Positions 46,690-58,560 are shown, numbered from the stretch's first letter. The stretch is 64,000 nt of DNA from Gnetum montanum (GCA_015680685.1 MNCI01027017.1:246985-310984), one strand, 5' to 3'. Notes: generated by a model from the sequence alone, not told the origin. Made by a program: numbers and translations.

Positions 46690-47523
46690 TGATGAACTGT
46701 GATATTGGGACCACGATATGACGTCCACAATATTGGGTTCACAATATTGAATCCAACCATGCGATGTCGGATACCCGATATCAAGGCCTATCTCCTTGCC
46801 TAGAAATAAGAGGTGGCACCCTTGGTTGTCACATTAGACAGTTAGTCCCTTAGCCGAACTGTTGCCATTTTCCTCCTAGAGTTAGAATTATTTCTGTGTG
46901 CCCGCAGTAGGAGTCATAGAGTGAACAGATCTTTATTCGAGCATTGTGTACCTGAGCACACTTTGTGTATGGCTATAAAGATGAACTTTATGATAAACCT
47001 TACAACATTTAGAATAGATTAATTAGTGTTAATTATCATTTAATTCTTTCCTAGTTGATTAATGATTTCTCTCACCCTACAACTCTCTTAGTTAAATACA
47101 CTCAGTACGACCGCTTCGAGCATGCGTGTAGCACTTGGTAACCCAGTGACGATTAGCGTTTGGTAATCCCAACAACGTTGCACTGGTTTAGGATGTGTAC
47201 AACAAGTGTAAATGGATACTGGTGTTAGGAGTAATTAGAACTTAGTTAATGAGTACTTAAATTAGATTAGTTACTTAGTTATCTCTCTCCCCCTCCTTAC
47301 TAGTGCAAGATATAAAACACATAAAAGCTATAAAAATCATATGCCTCAAGCTTACTTAACCATACAACTGTGACATACAAGTAAGTTTGGTAAGACAATG
47401 ATTAACCGACCTGTTATTATTCCACAAAGGTGCATAGGCACTTAGTCCTTAGAATTTGACTGGATCGTGCGTGAAATGCTCGTATTCGTATGGTTGAGCG
47501 TAGGGGTACCTCGTCGCTTATCA
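46690..47523 (+). repeat. Element F 5' LTR
   Basis: 834 bp, TGATGAAC to GCTTATCA. The promoter box has decayed to TAGAAATA at about 46801 (TATAAATA in the 3' LTR). GATATC motifs upstream are partly mutated to GATATT and AATATT. A polyadenylation-like region and the long 3' block match A. Confidence 0.92.
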
Positions 47524-47542
47524 TTAGTGTTGTTGCTGGGGA
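47524..47542 (+). other. Element F primer-binding site
   Basis: TTAGTGTTGTTGCTGGGGA lies immediately after the LTR. It differs from TTGGCGCCGTTGCCGGGGA at five positions, all transitions (G to A or C to T). Confidence 0.8.
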
Positions 47543-47655
47543 CTTAGTTGTTTGTGCGCTAAGTAGAACTTAGGAAATCATTCACATCATTGGAACGAAT
47601 CCTTAGGGTTGGTTAAGGAAAAGATAATATTACATTGCACACTGAACAAAACAAG

Positions 47656-50178
47656 ATGTCTTCTTCTTCGCACAAAAGCACTTCACCGCCTAGGATTAAC
47701 ACAAGAAGAAATTGGCAGCATGATACACATGACATTGATCTGCCAATCCCTCAATAGTTTCATGTGGCATATATTCATCCCAATGAATATGTACCTGACT
47801 TCACCTTTATTCTCCATTAAGATGAACAAATGTGTTGGCGTGACTTAGAAGGTAACATAGTGTTACTTCCTGACTGTGCAGTCCCAAGCATGCTCCTTCG
47901 TGCTCTCACATGAATAGGCATGCAACACTTACACACATAATACATTCTGTAGGACTATGATTCGAGAGACTATCATCCCATAGAGGCAAAATGTCAAAGG
48001 GATTTGCAACAAGAGAGACACCATAAGTCTTTGAAGGGAAAATGGTCCAAGGATGCCCCCCACGTTTTAAGTGAAATTGAGGGTGATGAACCTGCCTCAG
48101 GTAGTTGCCCACATAACAATGTTCCTCCTCTTGACTTTGGCCAAGGGGTTTGTGTATCAAAACCTTCATTCTACTATTCATACCCTAGGTGTTGATACCA
48201 ACAGACACAAAGTGTCTGAAAAAGGAACAAGGACACATGACAAAGATGGGCATTCTGATCGCAATCGCGATCGAGGTAAAGATCACCGAAGAGAAGGTAG
48301 TAGACATTGTCATGGTGGCGGTTCTCCTTCTTCTTCACCTTCATCATCTCCTTCACCTTCTCCTTCAAATTTTGGACACAACCATAGAGAAAAAGATCAT
48401 GAGGATAAGGGTAAGCAAAGTGGAAGTCACAGATAAAACAGCCAAGATAGAGGACGATGGCACTCCAGGGAATCAAGACATAGAAGAAGGGAGAGTAGGA
48501 AACAACGTAAGCATCATAGATGCCATGAACGAGACGATCATGATGAACCCCTACTCACTACTTGAAGCATGCTAGACATAACTGAGGTTGTGAGAGTTCC
48601 AACAAGGCGCCAAAGAGATAGTAGGATCAAGAGGTTAGATATGAATAACATCCCATGATTTGAAGGGGGATATAACGTTGATCCTCAAAATTACTTACAA
48701 GAATTTCATGATGCGTGTGCCTTGCAAAACATAGAGAACAAGTGGAAAAAACCTAAGTTGTTCCCATGGACACTAGTAAAAGAAGCTGAAAGCTGGTACT
48801 AGTCCTTAGAACCAAAATCGATTTGTAGGTGGAGTACTATGTTAGAATTTTTCAACGATAAGTACCAAACGTACTCCTAGGTGTCTAACTTGCGAAAGCA
48901 AATCCAAGGATGGAAACAAGGAAGTCATGAACCCTTGGATATTGCCATGGGCCGCTATTATGCACTATTACATCGTTGTCCTGGCCATGGTTATTCGTAG
49001 CAGGATCAGCTATGCCATCTCATAGATGAGCTTAGGCATGAAGCAATAAGAACCCTTGGGACTTATGCCCAAGGAAGGTTATCTAAGCTTAGGTCCCATT
49101 AAATTCACAGACTACTGGAGCAAGTTGCTAAGGAAGAAGGTGAGCTACGAAAAAGAGAGAGTGGAAAAGAATATAATTGAGATCCTTTCCTCCGAAAGAA
49201 GGGAGTAAGATTTTTTGAGGATGAGGAAGAGTCACCACTCAAAGAGATGATGAATAGGAAAACCTTGCCTATCCAAAAGTTAACATCAGAAGTATCAGCA
49301 AAGGTAGACCAAATGTGGGACCCCCTGGATAGTAGGTTTCAAACTATTCTCAAAATAGTAGAGGAGTCTAGAGAGTGAGGTAGTGATCGTGATAAAAGAA
49401 AAAAGAGAGAAGCGGAAAATGCATGTAACAAGGGTAAGGGCAAAGTTGCTATTGAAGAGGTTGTGGACTTAGATATAGACGATGATAGTGGATGTGAGAT
49501 ATGTTAATACGACCATTCTAAGGGATGTTGCCTTGTGATCTCACATCTATAGGAGTCTGGGGTGTATGCATTTAATCCACAATTAAACAAATAGCAAACA
49601 TCCCAACGATTACCTTATCCCAAAGGTAACCCAAGGCAATTCCACCAACCTTTAACATATTATCCAAGTGGACCTACACTACAACTGATTGAGCAACATC
49701 AATAGTGGCAGCACCCACAATCATGGGGAATGCCACCACCAAGGCAACAATATCCTTACTAGCAACCTGACCCATATGGATATTATGTGCAACATCCAAT
49801 CTCTCCATGTGACTCTATTGGTCACGTTACTCTTCAACATCACTACCAAGTCCACAAGTACTATAGGACTCCCTCTCCTAGGGGAAATATTCCACGAGTA
49901 TACCATTCTTGAAATCTAGCTGCATCTTTCCCACCAATATCTCCATTACCACCTGCTCCAGCAATGCAAGGTGAACTCCCTACTCAACCATAGCAATGTA
50001 ATGCCACAAGGGCTATTAATCCTCAACCGACTGTTAGTTCTGACAACCGTATGAAGAAAAGACCTTTCTTTAGAACCAATAGTCGAACCAAGCCTTTGCA
50101 ACCACAAGCGGCTAAGTCTTTGGACATCTCCATATCAAATAAAGCGTCAGAGCCCCCTTTGAGCCTAACATCGCATTC
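47656..50178 (+). pseudogene. gag of element F
   Basis: Starts at the ATG of MSSSSHKSTSPPRINTRRNW, the same start as A. A VPDFTFILH-type block follows, then an Arg/Asp-rich region with Ser/Pro repeats (48300-48400). The capsid core (STMLEFFNDKYQTYS) lies near 48840-48880. A coiled-coil-like RLLEQVAKEEGELRKRES stretch follows near 49110. The zinc knuckle CEIC*YDHSKGCC near 49495-49530 has a stop inside it. A Pro/Gln-rich end follows. Numerous stops interrupt it. Confidence 0.85.
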
Positions 50179-50690
50179 AACACATACGGTCATGTTAACA
50201 CATGCTGTTACTGATTGGATCAAAGTTGGCCACCTTCCTAGGAAATTCTCTGATCCTAGGAGTCCCCTAATATATCTAAAAATTGCTGGGAATGAGCCAT
50301 GCAAAGCTCTTTTGGATTTAGGTTCTGGTGTTAACCTAATATCCCAAGAAATGTACAAGGCCCGAAACTTATCTCCATTAAAAAAGAGAAACATGCATTT
50401 TTAGATTTGGTTGACCAATCCATCACTGTTCCTTTGGGATTAGTGGAGGACATTGTTACCACTATTTGTGGATGGTCACATCTAGCTGACTTCCTAGTGA
50501 TTCAAGTGAACAACAATAAAGGGGATTTCCCAATCATAATGGGAAGGGCATGGCTAAGCACTATCGATGCGTGCCTAGGAATCCACGATCTTTCCCTAGA
50601 AATATCTAAGGAAAATACTTTCAAAAAGATCGAGAAGAAGAAAGTTTCATACATTGCATATAGTGACACAAGGTGTAATTGCGTGTAGAG
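50179..50690 (+). pseudogene. Aspartic protease of element F
   Basis: Same order as in A: GNEPCKALLDLGSGVNLIS, VPLGLVEDIVTTICGW, DFPIIMGRAWLSTIDA. The active site reads DLG instead of DSG, so the serine/threonine after the catalytic aspartate is lost. One stop near 50402 splits the domain. Confidence 0.88.
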
Positions 50691-50979
50691 ATCATGGGTT
50701 GTGCAAAGTTTAACATTGCCTGCATGCAATTAGTGTGCATAAGTGATCAATATACAAAGGTGCCTATATGAAGCAGCCACATGATAAGAAGACACCATGT
50801 GGCTGATAGCTGATTAAGAAAGCAGCTCACTTATATGCATGGAACTAACTGAGGGTTTGACTTACACTTACATAGATAGCATAGATGCATTAGAGCAAGT
50901 CCACCACCAACTTCCAAGTCCTAACTTCAAAAACATCAACTGGGGAAAGTTGGAAATTCCTAAGAAATTTAAATAGGAG

Positions 50980-51790
50980 CCCCTAGAGCTAAAACCATTG
51001 CCCACTAGTATGGAGTACACATTCCTTAAGAATGGAAAACCTGTAATCATCAACACAAAACTTGCTCTGCAACAAAAAGAGAGTCTCCTAAAGGTAATAA
51101 ACAAGTGGTCAAAAGCCTTCACCTGGCCATATCCAGAATTAACTGGAATAGATCCTAGGATATGTCAGCATAGGATTTACACTAACTCCTCCATGAAGCC
51201 TTGAAAACAACCATAGAGGTGATTGAACCCAAAGTTGAAGCAAGTAGTAANGTAGTCCTTGGGGAATGTTTGCATACAAAAAAATGTCATTTGGCTTGTG
51301 CAATGCCCCTGCAACATTTCAATGCTTAGTTCTAAGCATATTCCAGCAGCAAAAAGGAAATGGTGTGGAAGTCGTTATGGATGACTTCTTCACTTATGGA
51401 GCAAAGTTTGATCAAGCCTTGGACCAGTTAGAGCAAGTGCTAAAAAGATGTGTAGAAACTAATTTGAGGCTCAACTGGCAAAAGAGACATTTGATGGTCC
51501 AAGAAGGTGTAGTACTTGGAAATAAAATCTCACGTATAGGGATAGAGGTAGACCCTAAGAAAATCAAAGTCATCCAAGGAATTACCTATCAACTGGAAAC
51601 TGTCAAAGACATTCAGTCATTCCTTGGACACACTGGCTACTATAGGAGATTCATAGAGAACTTTTCAAAGATTTCCAAACCATTGGTAGAGCTAATGAAA
51701 AAGGATGTACCCTTCAAGTGGACCAGGGAATGTGAACTAGCTTTCCAAACTTTGAAATAAAAGCTGGTAGAAACACCCATTCTACAAGCT
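50980..51790 (+). pseudogene. Reverse transcriptase of element F
   Basis: The N-terminal block PYPELTGIDPRICQHRIY is present. An N at 51251 replaces about 290 bp that should hold the first two RT blocks. The palm resumes with FGLCNAPATFQ and the loop VVMDDFFTYG with both aspartates. The thumb (LRLNWQKRHLMV, GIEVDPKKIKVI) and connection (GHTGYYRRFIENFSKI) follow. Confidence 0.9.
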
Positions 51791-52200
51791 CTTGATTGGT
51801 CCAAATTGTTCCATGCCATGACAGACACATCCAACTATGCCTTAGGAGTCGTACTTACATAGTTAGATGACCAGAAACGTCCTTATTACATCCACTATGC
51901 AAGTAAAAGTATCGCTGGTGCATAACTTAACTACACTACTACAAAAAAAGAATTAATGGCTGTAGTGTTTGCACTAGAAAATTTTAGACACTATGTATTA
52001 GGATACAAAGTATTCATACACATAGTTTATAGTGCAATCCAGTTCCTCATGAATAAGCCAATGGTAAGCCTCCGTATTATACGATGGCTTGTAATCCTAC
52101 AAGAGTTCGATTTAACTATGATCAATCACAAAGGCACCGAGAATGTAGTTGTCGATCATTTTATCTTGGTTGCACTGGGATAGCAAAGAGGATGAGTATC
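51791..52200 (+). pseudogene. RNase H of element F
   Basis: Blocks TDTSNYALGVVLT, TTKKELMAVVFALENFRHYV, then VFIHIVYSAIQF where A has FVHTDHSAI. The aspartate of that block is therefore lost. The stop after the first block matches the one in A. Confidence 0.85.
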
Positions 52201-52429
52201 CAATTTTTGATCATTTCCCTGATGAATTCCTCTTTGCTGGTGTAGTGTATAATAATCACCCACGGAGACAAACTGGTACAGTAGCATTCTTACCTATCTC
52301 CTTACCCAAAAAACACCATAAGAGCTAGACCTTAAGAAGAAACAATAGTTTCTTCACAGAGCCAAGTACTTTATGGAGATCAATGGATAACTTTACAAAG
52401 TATGTCCTGATGGCTTGGTTTGATGGTGT

Positions 52430-53480
52430 GTTCCCGATAGAGATCAACTAAGAGTTCTCCAAGATGCTCATGAGGGCCCTTGTGGGGGTCATTATGCTGG
52501 GAGACGAACGACCATCAAGATCTTTCTTACAGGGTATTATTGGCCTACCTTGTTTTGGGATGCCCATCAATTCGTCCAATCTTGTGAGCGTTGTCAACGT
52601 GATGGGGGAATGACTACTAGAATGGAGGGTTCGCAACAATGAATTCAACAATTAGAACCCTTCGACATTTGGGGAATTTATTTCATGGGGCCCATTACAC
52701 CAATGTCTAATGGAAAAGCTTATATCATAGTTCTCATAGACTACTTAACAGAATGAGCTGAAGCAGCTACCATTAAAGATTTCACATCATCTACAGCTGC
52801 ACAATTTGTTCAACAAGAAGTCATTAACAGGTTTGATGTGCCGCATGCACTTATTCCAAACAATGGTACACACTTCATAGGTGCAAATTTTCAAAAGTTA
52901 ATGCAACACTTAGGGGTTGAGCATAAATTGACTACACCACACCACCCCCAAGAGAATGGTCAAGACGATGTCACCAATAGGGAGATTACTAAGATACTGA
53001 CCAGGACCACTAGCAAGTATAGGCAAGATTGGAGCACTAAACTAAACGATGCTCTTTGGGCATTTCACTCCACATGGAAACTCCGTATAGGCTAGTCTCC
53101 CTACGAGTTAGTGTATGGAAAACTTCCAACACTTCCTATCCAAACTAAACTCCATACACTATCCATGGCATGTAACCTCAACCTTGACCTTGATTTAGCA
53201 CAAAAATGAAAGTTGATGACTCTTAACTTGCTAGATAAGAACCGACTAGCTACCCTGTCATCTAATGAATTTCACAAGGCATTTAATAAACAATGTCATG
53301 ACCTAAAAATTAGGAAAGTTAAGTATTGGCTAGGAGATAAGGTTCTCTATTGGAACCCCACACATGTGTCACAACGTACCAAGTTTCAAACATTGTGGAA
53401 AGTACCTTACCATATATAAACCTAAGAGCCTAGATAAGAGACTATTAGTCAACATGTAACAAACAAAACCTTTCCATGAG
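52430..53480 (+). pseudogene. Integrase of element F
   Basis: The HHCC domain is visible (HEGPCGGHYAGRRTTIK, then CERCQRDGG). The core reads WGIYFMGPI, NNGTHFIG and QENGQDDVTNREI. Compared with the family DD35E triad, the first aspartate is tyrosine, the second is asparagine and the glutamate is aspartate, so all three catalytic acids are gone. The C-terminal part (GDKVLYWNPTHV, FQTLWKVPYH) is truncated. Confidence 0.88.
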
Positions 53481-55460
53481 TTTAGGATAGCCAGAACACA
53501 TGCTACCTCTGTAGGTGGGCAACCTTGCTCATTATTTCGGATCTCCTCCTTCCAACTTAGTCATGGGGGAGATGGCCACCTCTGTTAACCATTGAAGGTC
53601 CTCAGTTCTTTCTAAATTTTTGTTTTACACATTTTTATTTTGCGCATTTTTGTTTTACACATTTCTTTAATTTTTCTTATTTTTGTTTTACACCATTGTT
53701 CATATTTTTACCATTTCTTTGTGTGATTACTTAATTTTGTTCATCACCCAATAAGTGTTCATGATGGTGGCATGAATAATACCATGTTGATTGCTAATTT
53801 TTGGGTTTTACCTTTGAAATATGATGTTGATATTAAGGTATGGTTCTTTTGATTAAACAGGCAATGAGTCCACGTCGTTCATGCATCCATAAAATCCTAT
53901 GGTCTCCCTTGGCTTGGAAATATTATTAACAAATTGGTGGCTGGGTATTTCTCAAACTAAGAAAAGACTCATAGGATGAAAAGGGTGTGACTTCAAGGGG
54001 ATTCAATGCAATTGTGTTGGCTATTATCTTGAGTGCTTGGATGTGTTTTCTTTGAGATTTTCACCATTCTATCATTCATCAATTATCCGGAAGTTAAGTA
54101 CATAAAAATAAGTCTTTACATGGTGTGGTTCTCATGCAAAAAACACAAAAAAAGTGAGAACTCACAGCACACCCCTTAGACACAATAATGAATGTGGGCT
54201 ACATGCACTGGTTATGGCATTGGAAAGACATGTTACCCATGCCTGAAGGTTCCCTTTAACTAAGGCCCTTTCTCACTTCTTGATTCTCCATTTCACTCTC
54301 CTCGAAATGGTGGTGACTTTTTGTAGAGGCATTCTTGTTGCTTCAAGAGGATAGGTTGGTCAAATGTGTTGATGCAAGGTCACTGAATGTGGTTAGTTGA
54401 GCCTGGATTTGGAATGAGTTCTACTTGGTCACATTAACCATAAAACACACACAAGGGGCTTTACACAACCTTGTTCTTGGGTTTCCATTCGATTCTCTCC
54501 TCTTCACCTTTCTTTTCCATTTTCACCTCATTGCTAATTTTATCATTAGTTTGTATCTTGGTTGATGCATTATTTTTCCTTCGTTAATTCTTGTGGGTAA
54601 GTTTGTAACTCTTGCTTCCCAATGACATTCCTAGAGCCTACGGACTCTTTGGTTTGTGGGTTTGTCAGGGTATTAAGGGCATGAGCCTGCTTTGGGGAGG
54701 ACCCTCTAGCATTCCTTTTTGGTGCATTTGTTAACTTCTTTTCCTTAAACATTTCCTGCAATCAATAATTTTTTGTTTCATCCCCATCCATGACATCCAT
54801 TTTATTGGTGTTGCCATTGTTGCTTTTTCTTCATCTTTCTTATTCCTTATCTTTTTCTATCCTATCGCTATCGGAGGTTTGCTCTTAGTCATGGGGGCCC
54901 TGGCACAAATTTTTCAATTTTTTCTAACCCCTACATCTTAGGTAGTCACCAGTGTTAAATCTCTAAAATTAGTATTTTCCATAACCATAACTTAGCCAAT
55001 GCACTTTACATCGAGGCAAGGTATCAAATGCATTGTGATTTATCTACCCTCACTCATTTGTGACTGTGTTATGTGTGTAGATGGAAATCATACAAAAATG
55101 GACTAGGCTTGGAGGAAACACTCAGGATGGACCGGAACTGGAGCGTTTACGAAAGGAGTAATATTGGTGGCGTGGATATGGATAAATAACGAAAGGTGCA
55201 ATCTTGGCATCGGTAGCAACACACATTATTCTTTTTCTCTTTCCTTCTCTTCCAACTGCCAAATAAAGGCTAGATGTTATTTATGTACAATGTTCACCTC
55301 AATGGCCATGAACACTAATGTTGTCATGTATTGTATTGTTGATCCGTTCATTGGGCACGTTGAGTCTGTCACCCCATTCCACCGTCAATGGTCATTTAGT
55401 CAATAATCCCATACCTTCCCAATATTTTGAAATGAACTCAAGGATGAGTTTTCATTCAAT
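53481..55460 (+). other. 3' untranslated region of element F
   Basis: Matches E 1051-2942 and A 11017-12963 (reversed) in order. A T-rich tract with three TTTTGTTTTACAC-like units follows pol. No gene supported. Confidence 0.75.
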
Positions 55461-55470
55461 CATGGGGGTA
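55461..55470 (+). other. Element F polypurine tract
   Basis: CATGGGGGTA immediately before the 3' LTR, identical to that of A. Confidence 0.88.
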
Positions 55471-55980
55471 TGATGAACTATGATATCGGGACCACGATAT
55501 CACATCCACGATATTGGATCTGCGATATCGGATCCAACCATGCGATGTCGGATACTTGATATCGGGGCTTGTCTCCTCGCCTATAAATAAGAGGTGGCAC
55601 CCTTGGTTTTTACATTAGATAGTTAGTCCCTTAGCCAAACTCTTGCCATTTCTCCTCCCAGAGTTAGAATTATTTCTACGTGTCCGCAGTAGGAGTCATA
55701 GAGTGAACAAATCTTTATTTGAGCATTGTGTACCTGAGCACACTTTGTGTATGGAAATAAGATGAACTTTATGATAAACCTTGCAGCATTCAAAATATAT
55801 TAATTAGCGTTAATTATTATTTAATGCTTTCCTAGTTGATTAATGNAAAGACAATGATTAACCAACTTGTTATTGTTCCACAAAGGCGCATAGGCACTTA
55901 GTCCTTGGAATTCGACCAAATCAGGCGTGAAACACTCGTATTCGTATGGTTGAGCGTAGGGGGTACCTCGCCACTCATCA
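55471..55980 (+). repeat. Element F 3' LTR with an internal assembly gap
   Basis: TGATGAACTATGATATC to CACTCATCA. TATAAATA lies at about 55582. An N at 55846 stands for about 330 bp present at 47065-47392 of the 5' LTR. Confidence 0.9.
55478..55570 (+). promoter_or_regulatory. GATATC motif array in the U3 of element F
   Basis: Within about 90 bp upstream of the TATA box are TGATATCGGG, ACGATATCAC, ACGATATTGG, GCGATATCGG, GCGATGTCGG and TTGATATCGG. Six copies of one near-palindrome at this position suggest a transcription-factor binding array. Confidence 0.5.
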
Positions 55981-55985
55981 ATGAG
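55981..55985. repeat. Right target-site duplication of element F (ATGAG)
   Basis: Pairs with GTGAG at 46685-46689. Confidence 0.75.
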
Positions 55986-56160
55986 GAAAAATAACTTTTT
56001 AGGAACATAATTAAAAACATTCATAGAAGCTGCTACTTACTTTTTTATGAATAAAAAAGAACAAACATTAAATGTTTATTCCTTACAATTATAAAAGGCA
56101 TAAGAATTAGGAAAATTATAATATATGAAACTAAAATTAAAATTGAAACACAGAGGATCA
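55986..56160 (-). pseudogene. LINE ORF1 fragment with degraded zinc knuckle
   Basis: The - strand reads PNSYAFYNCKE at the position where the 23.1-kb copy reads PNSCNLCHCEG. Two cysteines are tyrosines and the histidine position is a stop. Short and weak, but the alignment with the better copy is consistent. Confidence 0.4.
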
Positions 56161-56349
56161 AACATTACTTAGTTAGTTAGAGCATGTGAATTATGGCTTG
56201 CAAATAACAAGTTCAATTATAATACTTTGCTTAAGTTCTATGAAGGTTCTGTGTTGGCTTTATGTATATGTCTTGGAGGTATATATAATCATCTAATTCT
56301 AGTTCTAACACATGTTCAATTCTAAGGGGTATGTTAATCTAACACATCA

Positions 56350-57060
56350 TTATATTCTACTTAGGTTTATGAAAGTAGTTTATTACCTACATGTCATAGA
56401 GAAAAAAATATCATTAGTGGAATTTCAATTAATAATCAAGGTACACAATTCCTTTACATGTACTTTACAAATGATTCTTTCTTAATGATTAATAATTGTT
56501 TGCAATGTATCAATATTCTATTAACTGGAGTAAAGGATTATTGCATGTTATGTAGCTCTTATCTTAATTGGTAAAAATATTTTGTTTATTGTAATGGTAA
56601 TATTGATGAGTAGGTTACTCTCAAGCCTTGAAAAACCTTGAAAAAAGATTTTGTCTTCAAAATTTTAAGAATGCATTTTTCTTTTAAACCTAATCTCACT
56701 ATTTTGTGGAATTATGTGGTTGATAAAATTAAAAAGAAGTTTGATAAATAGAAAAAAGAAAGCTCACACTTGCTAGCAAAGTTTTAGTTATTAAGCATAT
56801 GCTTCATCAATCATGTTTATTACTCCAATTGTTAGGCTTATTCTAAAACTTTTTATGATAGAGTTGATCATACTATTTATCAGTTTATTTAGTCTACTAA
56901 GCAACATAAAAAAGGCTTTTCCAGAATTACTTAGGATATTTGAACTTATAATAAGAAAGATGGAGGAATTGGCCTTATTAATTGTTATAGCTAGGGTATT
57001 TCTCTAGTAACAAAATGGATTGAAAAGTACATTGATGAAGATGATGTTTGAATGCTCCTT
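56350..57060 (+). pseudogene. LINE reverse transcriptase, C-terminal part
   Basis: Non-LTR RT on the + strand. An ISINNQGTQFLYMYFTNDSF block stands where FADD is expected (FTND here). A block reading ILLTGVKDYCMLCSSYLNW and a downstream KKDGGIGLINCYS-type block follow, the latter typical of the end of plant LINE ORF2, then TKWIEKYIDEDD. Stops are frequent. Copia element G inserted just beyond its end. Confidence 0.6.
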
Positions 57061-57104
57061 TTAAAAAATAAACTTATGCAAGGAAAACCTAAAAATGATA
57101 ATAG

Positions 57105-57390
57105 TGTTATGAAATTAATTAAATCTACAAATTGAAACAACAAAGACAACAAAAAAAAAAACACACAAAAATTTATGTGGAAATCCCAAAGTGGGGGAAA
57201 AACCATGAGAACCAGTTTAGAGCTCTTCCTTTATCTAGAGAAAATATCCCAAGGACACAAGTCACCCTTGATAATTTTCATAGCTTGTTGCTATTACAAC
57301 ACTCTTAAGCCCTTCATTCACACTTTGTTGCTATTGTTTTTCTTGTTATTTTTGCTATTTTAATTTGCAGATTTAATTAATTTCATAACA
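57105..57390 (+). repeat. Element G 5' LTR
   Basis: 286 bp starting TGTTATGAAATTAATTAA and ending TTAATTAATTTCATAACA, so the first and last 22 bases are perfect inverted repeats. It contains GTGGAAATCCCAAAGTGG and GGGGGAAAAACC, a phrase common in plant copia LTR/leader regions. Confidence 0.8.
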
Positions 57391-57392
57391 AG

Positions 57393-57404
57393 TGGTATCG
57401 TAGC
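57393..57404 (+). other. Element G primer-binding site
   Basis: TGGTATCGTAGC two bases after the LTR. It differs at two positions from TGGTATCAGAGC, the plant initiator tRNA-Met primer site. Confidence 0.8.
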
Positions 57405-57410
57405 AAGTTG

Positions 57411-58230
57411 ATGGAGTGGTTACAAACAATAAGCGAGCTTGTTGGTTAGAATTGGAACATATGGAGTGTGCTAATGAAAGATATCTTGGCACAAAAGGAG
57501 TGCGATGATGCCCTTCAACCTTCAAAACCTGCAAGGATGTTAGATGATGATTGGAAAAGGTTGCAAGAAAAAGCACTAATGTTGAACCAGCCTTTTTTGA
57601 GTATCAAAATTTTGGCATCTCTTTCTAATGAAATAGATCCTTATGTTCTTTGGGTAAAGTTGAAAAACAGGTTTGATAAAGCTTTAGGTTTAAATCAGTT
57701 TCATATTTATCAAAAGGTTTTTAATGAAAAAATGGAAAAAAGGTATTTCTTTGCAAAATCATTTAGATGATATGATGGCTACTTTTATTAAATTTGAAGA
57801 ATATAAAGTGATAATTCTACAACTGGTGAAGTGTTGTGCCATTTTGACTTCTTTACTTGAATCTTGGAATCAAAGTATTGCAACTATTACTACCTCTATG
57901 AGTACTGGTAATATTTCTTTTGATGGTGTAGTTTCTACTCTTCATGATGCAAAAAAGATTACTTGAAGGACAAGTTCAATCATCAGGTAATGCTTTTTCA
58001 ATTTCAAATAAAGGTAGATCTAATAAACATGATCAAAGTAGGGAACCTAATCAAAGTAGAGAAAGAAGTAAAAGTAGAGGAACTTCTAAAAACAAGATTA
58101 AATGCTAGTTTTGCCACAAAGCATAAAGAGGGACTATTGTTGTTACAAAGCATGAAAAGCATCACTACAACAAAAGGAAAAAATAGAGTTAGAAAAATCA
58201 AAAAGTAATGCAAGTCCACAAATAAATCAT
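57411..58230 (+). pseudogene. gag of copia element G
   Basis: A capsid-like domain reads MLKDILAQKECDDAL-type text (M at 57468), then ILASLSNEIDPYVLWVKLKN and GLNQFHIYQKVFNEKM. After a frameshift come DDMMATFIKFEEYKV and ILTSLLESWNQSIATITTSM, a typical copia gag (UBN2-like) helix series. A decayed zinc knuckle (KIKC*FCHKA) lies near 58100. Confidence 0.75.
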
Positions 58231-58289
58231 ATAGAAGGTGAGCTTGCTTTTGATTTTACTGTATTTGAATCATCTACAGTGTTTTTTTT

Positions 58290-58560
58290 AAACACCACAA
58301 AAGATGTTTGAATTGTAGACATAGAAGCCTCATTTCATACTTGCCTGAATCAGTCTATTTTTACTTTCTATTAGCCAGTTTCATCAAGTGTTGTTTATGC
58401 TACTAATGGTGATCCTTTAGAAATTGATGGTATATGCAGTGTTGTTTTACAGCAACCTGGTTTACCTAAAATCATTGTTAATAATGTTAAACATGTTCCT
58501 GAAGTTTCTAAAAGGCTAATTTCTATTTCTCAACTTGATGATTTGGGTTTAAATTTTTCA
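58290..58560 (+). pseudogene. Aspartic protease of copia element G
   Basis: The active-site region reads IVDIEASFHTC where copia has VDSGAS, so the glycine is lost. VVYATNGDPLEIDGICSVVL and HVPEVSKRLISISQL follow, the normal copia context before the pre-integrase zinc domain. Confidence 0.7.

Larger units (their letters stand above)
46690..55980 (+). mobile_element. Element F: Athila-lineage Ty3/gypsy retrotransposon, both LTRs present
   Basis: 5' LTR, PBS, gag, protease, RT, RNase H, integrase, long 3' UTR, PPT and 3' LTR lie in canonical order on the + strand. Sequence and layout match A throughout. Two N positions (51251 in RT, 55846 in the 3' LTR) mark missing blocks of about 290 and 330 bp, judged against A and the 5' LTR. 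Catalytic residues are lost in protease, RNase H and integrase, and many stops are present. Confidence 0.93.

Noticed and set aside
50023-50394. 123-codon open frame on the - strand
   Set aside because: It is the antisense of the element F gag/protease region.
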